From an uncultured Sphingobacteriales bacterium (GTDB lineage Bacteria > Bacteroidota > Bacteroidia > Chitinophagales > Chitinophagaceae), in assembly GCA_937871285.1 (NCBI GenBank), contig CALMQS010000108.1, forward strand, positions 1 to 64,000: a stretch of 64,000 nucleotides of DNA. Direction: 5' to 3'. Shown piece after piece: positions 26,443-33,702 of this stretch. The notes under the pieces are model-generated. The model worked only from the letters and a program-made list of their open reading frames with translations. It was not told the DNA's origin and made no database searches. How positions within the stretch are numbered: position 1 is the stretch's first letter; each line of letters opens with the position of its first letter. Made by a program: the position numbers and the translations under genes.

Positions 26443-27540
26443 TTAATAGCCCTTAACCATAAATACACATTCCTCTATCTTCTTCACCTGCTGGGTTCTG
26501 TCAATATTTTTTATAGCGGAAGCAGATGGCAATTTAATATGCAGGTTACTGCTGTCTTTTTTTAATCCGTCCAATGCTCTAAAAATATTTCTTGATTTTA
26601 TAGCAAAAACAACCCCGTCGGCGCTGGTTTGACGCGTACTTAATACGCCGATCACTTCCCCATCCTTATTAATAACGGGCCCCCCGCTGTTTCCGGGATT
26701 AGCGGAAATAGATATCTGGCAGGTAAGCGTATCGCCGTTAAACCCTGTTTTGGCGCTGAGGTAGCCTTCGCCATACACGATCTCTTCCCTGGGATAGCCT
26801 AAAGTAAAGACGGGCTCGGCAAGATCAACAACAGACTTCTTATTAATGAAATAGGGCAAAGCGCTCAGAGGCTTATACAGGCTGTCGCTGATTTTGAGGA
26901 TGGCAATGTCTAAGCTATCATCCGAAAATATGGTTACGGCGCTCAGCTCCACACCGGATTTACTTTGCACGGTAACTTTTTCTGCTTTGTTCACCACATG
27001 GGCATTGGTTACCAGGTAACCTTTAGCATCAATCAAAAAACCTGTTCCTCCAAACTTTGCAGGAACGCCGGGGATTTCGATCTTATTCTTTACATCGGTC
27101 AATTCCCGGCGGGTGTGATTCTGATTCTTTTCTAAGAGGTCGATCTTTCGTCCCAGGTTCTCAATTTGTGCCTTATCTGTTTTGGGTGTTAATGAGGTAA
27201 TCATACCGCTTATAATTAAAGCAGTGATTCCTGCAATTGAAGCTGCAACGGCTATTGTTTTCTTATACCTGTTCCACAGGTAAACCAGTTTCCGGCTTCC
27301 GCGAGGTTGCTTTATTTTTCCTTCCGCGGCTAATTTATTATGGATCTCATCCAATGAAGCGCGGTATTGCCTGTCCTGCTCAAACCGCTCCATCTGATTA
27401 ATAAAGAAATGATGCTCCACCACCAACTGGTCAACATCGGGATGGGTTCTGCGCAATTCCTGGAACAATATCTTTTCTTCCTCCGACAAATCTCCCTGGA
27501 GGTAACGTTCCACCATTTCTAATAAACGAACATCATTCAT
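26443..27540 (-). CDS. Membrane anti-sigma-like protein with trypsin-type protease domain
   Basis: A 365-residue protein with one membrane helix (about 96-116). The cytoplasmic N-terminal part starts like Bacteroidota anti-sigma factors (ERYLQGDLSEEEKILFQELR). Outside the membrane is a short coiled-coil (about 122-152) and an S1C/HtrA-like serine protease domain with triad His181 (TNAHVV), Asp211 (LDIAILK) and Ser285 (GNSGGP). No PDZ domain follows. The gene overlaps the ECF sigma gene by four bases (ATGA), so the two are co-expressed. The combination suggests that an extracytoplasmic protease and sigma-factor control lie in one polypeptide. Anti-sigma function is inferred from position and N-terminal character; protease activity is supported by the intact triad. 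Confidence 0.85.
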   Translation of the reverse strand: MNDVRLLEMVERYLQGDLSEEEKILFQELRRTHPDVDQLVVEHHFFINQMERFEQDRQYRASLDEIHNKLAAEGKIKQPRGSRKLVYLWNRYKKTIAVAASIAGITALIISGMITSLTPKTDKAQIENLGRKIDLLEKNQNHTRRELTDVKNKIEIPGVPAKFGGTGFLIDAKGYLVTNAHVVNKAEKVTVQSKSGVELSAVTIFSDDSLDIAILKISDSLYKPLSALPYFINKKSVVDLAEPVFTLGYPREEIVYGEGYLSAKTGFNGDTLTCQISISANPGNSGGPVINKDGEVIGVLSTRQTSADGVVFAIKSRNIFRALDGLKKDSSNLHIKLPSASAIKNIDRTQQVKKIEECVFMVKGY

Positions 27541-28106
27541 TTGTTACCATTTTTATATTGTGCAAAAAATAGCTTTCGTAACCGAACCAGGCATTTATAT
27601 TTCTGATTCTTGGCATTATCCGAATTTGTATATCCGAAATGCGCTGCTATCTCCTGCATATTTTGCTTCCGGATGTAATAAGCTTCAAGTATGCTTTTGC
27701 AGGGCTCGCCTATATGGGTCATAGCAAATTCCATCATTCCAAACTCATTATTCCTTTTTTCATGCATCCCAATATCATCTTCCACATATACTGTTTCTTC
27801 AAATCCGTTGGATTGCATCTCATACCGGCTATTCTTTTGCAATCTTTTGAGCCACAACCGTTTACTAACAGAATACAAATAGGTTTTAACCTGGCAGTTT
27901 AACTCAAACTCCGCTGATTTCGACTTTTCATACAGTACGATCAAAGCTTCCTGAAAAATATCCTTGGCATCCTCTTCCGATCCGTTGTTATTCAGAATCA
28001 GATTTTGAATAACTCCGTAATGATCACTGTATATCGTTTCAATGGCGTTTTTATCGTTGACCGACAGCCCCCTGATCAATGCTTGTTCCTTAAGGTTACT
28101 ATTCAC
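27537..28106 (-). CDS. ECF-type RNA polymerase sigma factor
   Basis: About 190 residues with sigma region 2 (YSDHYGVIQNLI, then EEDAKDIFQEALIVLYEK) and region 4 (CKSILEAYYIRKQNMQEIAAHFGYTNSDNAKNQKYKCLVRL). GTG at 28106 is preferred as start. A longer TTG start at 28148 would add 14 poorly conserved residues and lie upstream of the predicted promoter (28117-28146). Such sigma factors direct stress or surface-response genes and are held by a co-encoded membrane anti-sigma protein. Here the partner is the overlapping protease-bearing membrane protein. It is divergent from the small lipoprotein gene, which has an apparently identical promoter. Confidence 0.88.
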   Translation of the reverse strand: MNSNLKEQALIRGLSVNDKNAIETIYSDHYGVIQNLILNNNGSEEDAKDIFQEALIVLYEKSKSAEFELNCQVKTYLYSVSKRLWLKRLQKNSRYEMQSNGFEETVYVEDDIGMHEKRNNEFGMMEFAMTHIGEPCKSILEAYYIRKQNMQEIAAHFGYTNSDNAKNQKYKCLVRLRKLFFAQYKNGNK

Positions 28107-28116
28107 TAAGCGTATA

Positions 28117-28207
28117 TTAATACTGTAATGCCATAATTGGTAACCCAAAATTGGGTAAAAATTAATTTAAAAAAAACCGGGTTACCTTTTTTTCACTTCC
28201 GTATTAA
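28117..28207. promoter_or_regulatory. Divergent pair of matching ECF-type promoters
   Basis: Plus strand: GGGTTACC (28179-28186), 15 bases, TATTAA (28202-28207), 40 bases before the lipoprotein ATG. Minus strand: GGGTTACC (28146-28139), 16 bases, TATTAA (28122-28117), just before the sigma gene. Both have a -35/-10 layout and spacing typical of ECF sigma factors. Between them ACCCAA-AA-TTGGGT (28143-28156) adds a third half-site. This predicts that the sigma factor activates its own gene and the lipoprotein. Confidence 0.6.
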
Positions 28208-28246
28208 AGATAGATTTCATTATCAAACTATTCAAAAACATTAAGA

Positions 28247-28456
28247 ATGAAAAAGTTACTCGTTATTCTGGCTATAGGCGCTTTTGCAGCCTGCAACAAT
28301 GCAAGTGAATCTACTGAAGCTACTGTAGACAGTCTGAAAACTGCTGCTGAAGTTACTGCAGACAGCATTAAAGCTGATGCCGGCGCTGCTGTTGATTCTC
28401 TGCAGAATGCTACTGACGCTGCCGTTGACTCTGCAAAAGAAGCGGTTAAGCAATAA
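28247..28456 (+). CDS. Small lipoprotein of four 11-residue repeats
   Basis: A 69-residue protein. MKKLLVILAIGAFAAC is a lipoprotein signal with the modified cysteine at 16. Residues 26-69 are four exact-length 11-residue repeats (TVDSLKTAAEV, TADSIKADAGA, AVDSLQNATDA, AVDSAKEAVKQ) with the core (A/V)DS(L/I/A)(K/Q). Eleven-residue periodicity gives an amphipathic or right-handed coiled helix, as in apolipoprotein- and LEA-like proteins, so membrane or envelope association is likely. It is divergent from the ECF sigma gene with a matching promoter and ends in a strong terminator, so it is probably an abundant stress product of that sigma factor. Confidence 0.85.
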   Translation: MKKLLVILAIGAFAACNNASESTEATVDSLKTAAEVTADSIKADAGAAVDSLQNATDAAVDSAKEAVKQ

Positions 28457-28494
28457 GCGACCGAATTTTTTTTATATGGCAAGCAATCGTTGAG

Positions 28495-28526
28495 GCCACT
28501 CCTGTTCAGGGGTGGCACTTTTTTTT
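28495..28526 (+). terminator. Rho-independent terminator after the lipoprotein gene
   Basis: GCCACTCCT and AGGGGTGGC pair as nine base pairs (one G-T) around GTTC, followed by AC and eight T residues. Confidence 0.9.
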
Positions 28527-28546
28527 ATAAAAATTAGGGCTAAATA

Positions 28547-28576
28547 TTTGTTTATTTATTTTTAGTCTTACCTTTG
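28547..28576 (+). promoter_or_regulatory. Promoter of the aromatic amino acid operon
   Basis: TTTG (28547-28550), 18 bases, TACCTTTG (28569-28576) match the Bacteroidota -33/-7 consensus. Transcription should start within about ten bases, almost at the ATG of the leader peptide (28584), so the leader would have little or no untranslated region. Confidence 0.75.
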
Positions 28577-28583
28577 CCCCGCA

Positions 28584-28670
28584 ATGAACAAAACAAAAGC
28601 ATACGGTTTTTTTTATTTTTATTTCTACTTTACCGGCAGACCGGGATTGCTTTTGTTGAAAAATAACTAA
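28584..28670 (+). CDS. Phe/Tyr-rich leader peptide of the pheA operon
   Basis: A 28-residue open frame, ATG at 28584 and TAA at 28668-28670. It begins MNKTKAYG, continues with eight consecutive aromatic residues FFYFYFYF at positions 9-16 (codons 28608-28631), and ends TGRPGLLLLKNN. With Tyr7 there are nine aromatic residues in ten positions of the 7-16 stretch. The composition matches the end products of the downstream genes, prephenate dehydratase (Phe) and prephenate dehydrogenase (Tyr). It lies between a clear promoter and an intrinsic terminator, as in pheL of enterobacteria. Slow translation when charged tRNA-Phe or tRNA-Tyr is scarce would leave the ribosome on this run. No similar description in this lineage is known to me. 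Confidence 0.85.
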   Translation: MNKTKAYGFFYFYFYFTGRPGLLLLKNN

Positions 28671-28721
28671 AACTTAAAGAATTCAGCATAAACAGTCCCG
28701 GCTTAAAACCGGGATTTTTTT
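28641..28721 (+). promoter_or_regulatory. Transcription attenuator: antiterminator and terminator helices
   Basis: Terminator: AGTCCCGG (28694-28701), a 7-base loop, CCGGGATT (28709-28716), and a T-run to 28721. Antiterminator: CCGGGATTG inside the leader frame (28641-28649) is complementary over nine pairs (one G-T) to CAGTCCCGG (28693-28701), the same 5' arm. CCGGGATT thus occurs twice as a direct repeat competing for one partner. A ribosome stalled on the early aromatic codons leaves 28641-28649 free and transcription continues. A ribosome reaching the leader stop covers or passes it and the terminator forms. Confidence 0.85.
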
Positions 28722-28755
28722 GTGACTTTTTGAAATCAGATTATATAAATACGAT

Positions 28756-29688
28756 ATGAGTGATCCTGTTAATATACCCGAAATAAAAGCCCTGGCTAAC
28801 AAAGATAATGTTATTACAACCGGACAGGCAAAACAGGCAGATCCGGAAGAAGGTACAGCGGTAGCTGTTGCCATACAGGGCTATGAAGGCAGCTTTCACC
28901 AGGTGGCAGCACAGCATTTCTTTGGCAAAAAAACAGGTGTAATTTGTTGTGCTACTTTTGGGGATGTGGTTAAAAAAGCGCTGAATAAAAAAGAAAGTGA
29001 CGGAGGCGTAATGGCAATTGAAAATTCCATTGCCGGAAGTATTCTGCCCAACTATAACCTGTTACAAAAAAGCAAGCTTAAAGTTGTTGGTGAAATATAC
29101 CTGCAAATCAGGCAAAACTTACTGGTAAATCCCGGTATAGCATTAGAGGACATCAAAGAAGTTCATTCGCATCCCATGGCTATCCAGCAATGCCTCGAAT
29201 ACCTGGATCAGTATAACTGGAAGCTGGTTGAAACCGAGGATACGGCATTAAGCGCAAAACATATTCACCAGCATAAAAGCAAGCATATTGCAGCCATTGC
29301 CAGCACACTGGCTGCTGATTTGTATAACCTCAATGTGCTGGCGCCCGACATTCATACCTTAACAAATAACTATACCCGCTTTTTAATATTGCAGCACGAA
29401 GACCTGGCGGAGGTAATTGAAAATGCCAATAAAGCTTCTGTTAGCTTTCATACCGATCATTCAAGGGGTAGCTTAGCCAAAGTGCTTACTACCATAGCCG
29501 AAGGGCAGATCAACCTCAGTAAATTACAAAGCTCTCCTATCCCCGGATCCGATTTCCGGTATTCTTTTCATGCCGATATGGAATTTGATTCGCTGCACCA
29601 GTTTTACCAGGTAATAAAAGATATGAAAGCCCTCACAGAGGATGTAAAAATTTACGGGGTATACCGCAAAGGGAAACATTATACATAA
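28756..29688 (+). CDS. pheA: Prephenate dehydratase
   Basis: A 310-residue enzyme converting prephenate to phenylpyruvate, the committed step to phenylalanine. The catalytic domain starts at about residue 38 (VAIQGYEGSFHQVAA), with GGVMAIENSIAGSI near 92 and the conserved NNYTRFLIL Thr-Arg-Phe motif. The C-terminal about 80 residues form an ACT domain (SRGSLAKVL, then SPIPGSDFRYSF) for feedback by phenylalanine. No chorismate mutase domain is fused; that activity is on the DAHP synthase encoded downstream. About 35 residues precede the usual start of the family and no alternative start codon lies close to residue 38, so the extension appears real. First gene after the attenuator. Confidence 0.95.
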   Translation: MSDPVNIPEIKALANKDNVITTGQAKQADPEEGTAVAVAIQGYEGSFHQVAAQHFFGKKTGVICCATFGDVVKKALNKKESDGGVMAIENSIAGSILPNYNLLQKSKLKVVGEIYLQIRQNLLVNPGIALEDIKEVHSHPMAIQQCLEYLDQYNWKLVETEDTALSAKHIHQHKSKHIAAIASTLAADLYNLNVLAPDIHTLTNNYTRFLILQHEDLAEVIENANKASVSFHTDHSRGSLAKVLTTIAEGQINLSKLQSSPIPGSDFRYSFHADMEFDSLHQFYQVIKDMKALTEDVKIYGVYRKGKHYT

Positions 29689-29691
29689 ACC

Positions 29692-29751
29692 AACTTATAA
29701 CTTATTTACAACTTATTACTTACCACTTACCACTTACTACTTACTACTATC
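29692..29751 (+). repeat. Tandem ACTTA-type repeat between pheA and the aminotransferase gene
   Basis: The spacer is built of CTTATTTACAACTTATTACTT-like words, then ACTTACC and ACTTACT units, running to three bases before the ATG. Copy-number change here would alter the ribosome-binding region of the aminotransferase gene. Confidence 0.6.
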
Positions 29752-30936
29752 ATGATCTCCACAGCAAAACGATTAGAAGGCATTGGTGAATACTATTTCT
29801 CTCAGAAGCTGAGAGCAATAGATGAATTGAACCGGCAGGGTAAACAAATCATTAACCTCGGTATAGGGAGTCCGGATATGCCTCCCCACCCGGATGTAAT
29901 AAAAACATTACAGGAAGAAAGCGCTAAACCCAATGTTCATGCTTACCAGAACTATAAAGGCTCGCCCGTTTTACGCGAAGCCATTGCGGCGTGGTATACA
30001 ACCTGGTACAACATCACATTAAACGCCGGTACGGAAATATTGCCGCTCATAGGCAGCAAAGAAGGTATCATGCACATTTGCATGACCTACATCAATGAAG
30101 GAGACGATGTGTATGTACCCAATCCCGGCTACCCTACCTACAGGAGCGCTGCCAGATTGGCCGGCGGCCATATAGTAGAATATACACTGGAAGAAAAAAA
30201 CAACTGGCTGCCCGATCTTGAAGCGCTTGCAAAACAAATTGCCGGTTCAAAAAAGCAGCAGTCTGCCCGTTTGCTCTTTGTAAATTATCCGCATATGCCT
30301 ACAGGGCAGTTGCCAACGCATTCCTTTTTTGAATCCCTGGTGGCGTTTGCAAAAGCAAATAATGTTTTAATCGTGCATGATAATCCTTACAGCTTTATCC
30401 TGAATGATCACCCGGAAAGTATTTTAAGCGTAGCAGGTGCTAAAGACGTTGCCGTTGAATTGAATTCATTAAGCAAATCGCAGAACATGGCCGGCTGGCG
30501 TGTGGGGATGTTGTGCGGCGCCCAAGAAAGAATTGATGAAGTGCTGCGCTTTAAAAGTAATATGGACAGTGGCATGTTTTTACCGGTACAGCTGGCGGCA
30601 GCAAAGGCTTTAACACTTGGGCAGGATTGGTACGACAGTTTGAATACAATGTATAGAAACCGGAGAGAGAAAGTATTTGCTTTGCTGCAATTGCTTGATT
30701 GCTCCTTTTCGGTGCAGCAGGCAGGCATGTTTGTATGGGCTAAAATCCCCGCATCATATAAAGATGGTTACGCATTAAGCGATGAAGTGTTGCATAACGC
30801 CGGAGTATTTATAACGCCGGGAGGGATTTTTGGAGACGCCGGCAATCATTATATAAGAGTTAGCCTCTGTTGTACGGAGCAAAAAATACAGGAAAGTATA
30901 GAAAGAGTAAAAGCATCACTGAAAGGAAAAAAATAA
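29752..30936 (+). CDS. Class I/II aminotransferase
   Basis: A 394-residue fold-type I PLP enzyme. The N-terminal region has LGIGSPDMPP; PNPGYPTY lies near 123; the cofactor lysine is in NSLSKSQNMAGWRVGM near 240; a C-terminal arginine in NHYIRVSLCC binds the substrate carboxylate. Placed between pheA and tyrA, it most likely transaminates phenylpyruvate, hydroxyphenylpyruvate or prephenate. The sequence also resembles LL-diaminopimelate aminotransferases, so amino acid specificity is inferred from the operon. The stop is three bases before tyrA. Confidence 0.9.
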   Translation: MISTAKRLEGIGEYYFSQKLRAIDELNRQGKQIINLGIGSPDMPPHPDVIKTLQEESAKPNVHAYQNYKGSPVLREAIAAWYTTWYNITLNAGTEILPLIGSKEGIMHICMTYINEGDDVYVPNPGYPTYRSAARLAGGHIVEYTLEEKNNWLPDLEALAKQIAGSKKQQSARLLFVNYPHMPTGQLPTHSFFESLVAFAKANNVLIVHDNPYSFILNDHPESILSVAGAKDVAVELNSLSKSQNMAGWRVGMLCGAQERIDEVLRFKSNMDSGMFLPVQLAAAKALTLGQDWYDSLNTMYRNRREKVFALLQLLDCSFSVQQAGMFVWAKIPASYKDGYALSDEVLHNAGVFITPGGIFGDAGNHYIRVSLCCTEQKIQESIERVKASLKGKK

Positions 30937-30939
30937 ACA

Positions 30940-31788
30940 ATGTTCGATACCATTACTATTGTAGGTGTAGGCCTGATCAGCGGTTCATTTAGTATGATCT
31001 TAAAAGAAAAAGGATTGGTAAAACATGTAATTGGTGTAAGCCGCACAGCGCAGAGCATTAACAAAGCGCTCGAATTAGGCATCATTGACGAGGCCCTGCC
31101 ATTGGAAGAGGCGGTAAAGAAAAGCAGCCTTATTTATGTAGCCATACCGGTAGACGCCACCATACCTGTAATACAGGCAATAATGGACCTGGTGAATGAA
31201 GAGCAAATAGTAGTAGATGCAGGATCAACCAAACAGGCGCTTTGCGAAGCGTTGGCCAACCATCCTATGCGCAGGCGTTTTGTTGCCACGCATCCTATGT
31301 GGGGAACAGAATACAGCGGGCCGGAAGCCGCAGTTCGGGATGCATTTGCAGGCCGGGTTTGTGTAATTTGTGAAAAGGAAAAAAGCGATCCCGATGCGGT
31401 AGATACCGTGGAAAAGATATATAAGCTACTGGGTATGCATGTTACCTATATGGATGCAGATGCGCATGATATGCACGCCGCGTATGTTAGTCATATTTCA
31501 CATATCACGTCTTTTGCACTGGCAAATACGGTATTGGAAAAGGAAAAAGAAGAAAACGCCATTTTTGAACTGGCAGGCGGTGGTTTTGAAAGTACAGTGC
31601 GTCTGGCAAAAAGCAACCCTTCCATGTGGCTCCCAATTTTTAAACAAAACCGGGAACATGTATTAGATGTGCTTAACGAGCACATTACCCAGCTAAGAAA
31701 GTTCAAAAGCTGCCTCGAAAAGGAAAATTACACCTACCTGCAGGAACTGATGGAAAATGCCAATAAAATAAACCGGATAATTAAATGA
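30940..31788 (+). CDS. tyrA: Prephenate dehydrogenase
   Basis: A 282-residue NAD(P)-dependent enzyme making 4-hydroxyphenylpyruvate from prephenate for tyrosine synthesis. The Rossmann motif IVGVGLISGSFS occupies residues 7-18. The THPMWGTEYSGP segment contains the active-site His, and a helical C-terminal dimer domain holds HDMHAAYVSHISH. No ACT domain follows, so feedback control may rest on the attenuator and on other enzymes. Located directly after the aminotransferase gene. Confidence 0.94.
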   Translation: MFDTITIVGVGLISGSFSMILKEKGLVKHVIGVSRTAQSINKALELGIIDEALPLEEAVKKSSLIYVAIPVDATIPVIQAIMDLVNEEQIVVDAGSTKQALCEALANHPMRRRFVATHPMWGTEYSGPEAAVRDAFAGRVCVICEKEKSDPDAVDTVEKIYKLLGMHVTYMDADAHDMHAAYVSHISHITSFALANTVLEKEKEENAIFELAGGGFESTVRLAKSNPSMWLPIFKQNREHVLDVLNEHITQLRKFKSCLEKENYTYLQELMENANKINRIIK

Positions 31789-31880
31789 CAGAAGGTATGA
31801 GGTGTAAGGCATAAGGTACATCTCTCTACACCCTATGCCCTAATGCCCTACACCCTATAACTTACACCTGATCCCTAAAC
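31789..31880. repeat. Low-complexity intergenic repeat (CACCCTATGCCCTA type)
   Basis: A run of GGTGTAAGGCATAAGG on one side faces CTACACCCTATGCCCTAATGCCC and CTACACCCTATAACTTACACC-like words, which can pair imperfectly. Similar wording recurs at 59389-59426. It may separate the pheA-tyrA transcript from the next gene. Confidence 0.45.
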
Positions 31881-31934
31881 AAACGATCGCGGTGCAAAAC
31901 GGCAAATAATAAGGAGAATCAGCGAAATCGTGTT

Positions 31935-31942
31935 TATCTTTG
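31935..31942 (+). promoter_or_regulatory. Candidate -7 box of the DEAD-box helicase gene
   Basis: TATCTTTG matches TAnnTTTG and lies 20 bases before the start codon. No clear -33 TTTG is present at the expected distance. Confidence 0.4.
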
Positions 31943-31961
31943 CGAAAATTTTTTTAAATAT

Positions 31962-33650
31962 ATGATGACATTTGAAGCGTTGGGTTTAGACGAGAGATTG
32001 GTACAGGCTACCGATGCTTTGGGATTTAAACAGCCAACCCCTATACAGGAAAAAGCGATTCCTGTTTTGCTGAGCGGCACCACAGATCTGGTGGGGTTGG
32101 CACAAACGGGTACAGGGAAAACAGCAGCATTTGGACTACCGTTGCTGCAACTAATAGATGCAAAGGATAAATATCCGCAGGCGCTGGTAGTTTGTCCTAC
32201 CAGGGAACTATGCATGCAAATCGTAAATGAAATAGAGCTCTTTAAAAAATTCATCACCGGCATGCATGTGGTAGCCGTATATGGCGGCACCGCTATTGGC
32301 GCACAGATCAGGGACCTAAAAAGAGGCGTGCAGATTGTTGTAGCTACCCCGGGAAGACTGATAGATTTAATTGAACGCAAAGCCATCAACCTGGAACAAA
32401 TTAAATATGTAGTGCTCGATGAAGCAGATGAAATGCTGAACATGGGTTTCCAGGATGATATTGAATTTATTTTACAGAACACACCCAACCGCGAAAGCAC
32501 CTGGCTATTCAGCGCTACCATGCCTCCTGAAATACGGCGGGTAAGCAAAAAGTACATGAAGGCTCCCGTAGAAATAACCGTGGGCAAAATGAACACGGCC
32601 AATAAAAACGTGGATCATCAATACTATGTAGCCAGTGCCCAGCACCGTTATGAAGCGCTGAAGCGTTTAATTGATTTCAATCCCGGCATTTATGGTATCA
32701 TCTTTACCCGAACAAAGGCCGATGCCCAGGCTATTGCGGAAAAGCTTACAAGAGAAGGTTACGATATTGATGCCTTGCATGGCGATTTGACACAACAGCA
32801 AAGAGACAAGGTAATGGGTGAGTTCAGGGATAAAACACTGCAGCTTTTAATAGCAACAGATGTAGCCGCCAGGGGAATTGATGTGCAGGGCATAACCCAT
32901 GTTATTAATTATGAACTCCCCGACGATGTGGAGGTGTATACACACCGCAGCGGACGTACAGGGCGCGCCGGCAACACCGGTATTTGTATGTCAATTATAC
33001 ATAGCCGTGAAATTGGCAAGATCAGGCAAATCGAAAGAATGGTGCAGGTACCCTTTCATAAGCTGGAGATACCGGCAGGCAAGGATGTATGCCGTAAACA
33101 GTTCTACCATTTTATGGATAACCTGCTGCAGTTAGATATAAATGACGACAGCTATGAGCCTTATATACCCATGCTGGAAGAAAAATTTGCCGATGTAAGC
33201 AAAGAAGAGGTATTGAAGCGGCTGGCTGCACATGAGTTTAAAAGATTTTTGAAATATTATGAAAATGCTGAAGATCTGAACGTGAGGGAAAGAACCCGCG
33301 AATACCGCGAAAGAGATTCCAGGGATCCCAGGGCATTTACAGAAAGACGGGATATTACCCGCAGGCGCGATACGAAAGGCCGCGAATTTGGAGGAAATGG
33401 CGGCGGCGACTTTACCAAATTATTTGTAAACCTGGGCACTAAAGACGGTTTTTACAAAGCCAGCTTCCTGCAGTTTATTTTAGATATGAGCGATTTGAGG
33501 AAAGACTCACTGGGAAGGATAGATATGAAAGAAATGAATAGCTGGATAGAAGTAGACAAAAAGTCGGCAACCCAGATGATCCGGTCTATTGACGGCAAAA
33601 AATATAAGGGCAGAAATATCAGGATGAACGAAGCCGATCACAGAAGATAG
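31962..33650 (+). CDS. DEAD-box RNA helicase with DbpA-type RNA-binding domain
   Basis: A 562-residue ATP-dependent RNA helicase. The core holds the Q-motif (PTPIQEKAIP), Walker A AQTGTGKT, PTRELCMQI, TPGRLIDLI, DEAD, SAT and HRSGRTGRAG. A basic, Arg-rich linker (about 440-475) leads to a C-terminal DbpA-like RRM domain (KLFVNLGTKDGFY to the end), which in DbpA binds 23S rRNA during ribosome assembly. ATG at 31962 or 31965. It sits between two blocks of aromatic biosynthesis genes with its own promoter candidate, so it appears to be a separate unit that interrupts the pathway operon. Confidence 0.94.
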   Translation: MMTFEALGLDERLVQATDALGFKQPTPIQEKAIPVLLSGTTDLVGLAQTGTGKTAAFGLPLLQLIDAKDKYPQALVVCPTRELCMQIVNEIELFKKFITGMHVVAVYGGTAIGAQIRDLKRGVQIVVATPGRLIDLIERKAINLEQIKYVVLDEADEMLNMGFQDDIEFILQNTPNRESTWLFSATMPPEIRRVSKKYMKAPVEITVGKMNTANKNVDHQYYVASAQHRYEALKRLIDFNPGIYGIIFTRTKADAQAIAEKLTREGYDIDALHGDLTQQQRDKVMGEFRDKTLQLLIATDVAARGIDVQGITHVINYELPDDVEVYTHRSGRTGRAGNTGICMSIIHSREIGKIRQIERMVQVPFHKLEIPAGKDVCRKQFYHFMDNLLQLDINDDSYEPYIPMLEEKFADVSKEEVLKRLAAHEFKRFLKYYENAEDLNVRERTREYRERDSRDPRAFTERRDITRRRDTKGREFGGNGGGDFTKLFVNLGTKDGFYKASFLQFILDMSDLRKDSLGRIDMKEMNSWIEVDKKSATQMIRSIDGKKYKGRNIRMNEADHRR

Positions 33651-33702
33651 TTTCAGGAATAATTTCAATAATTCAATTAAGTAACAAATAAAACATTATT
33701 AT

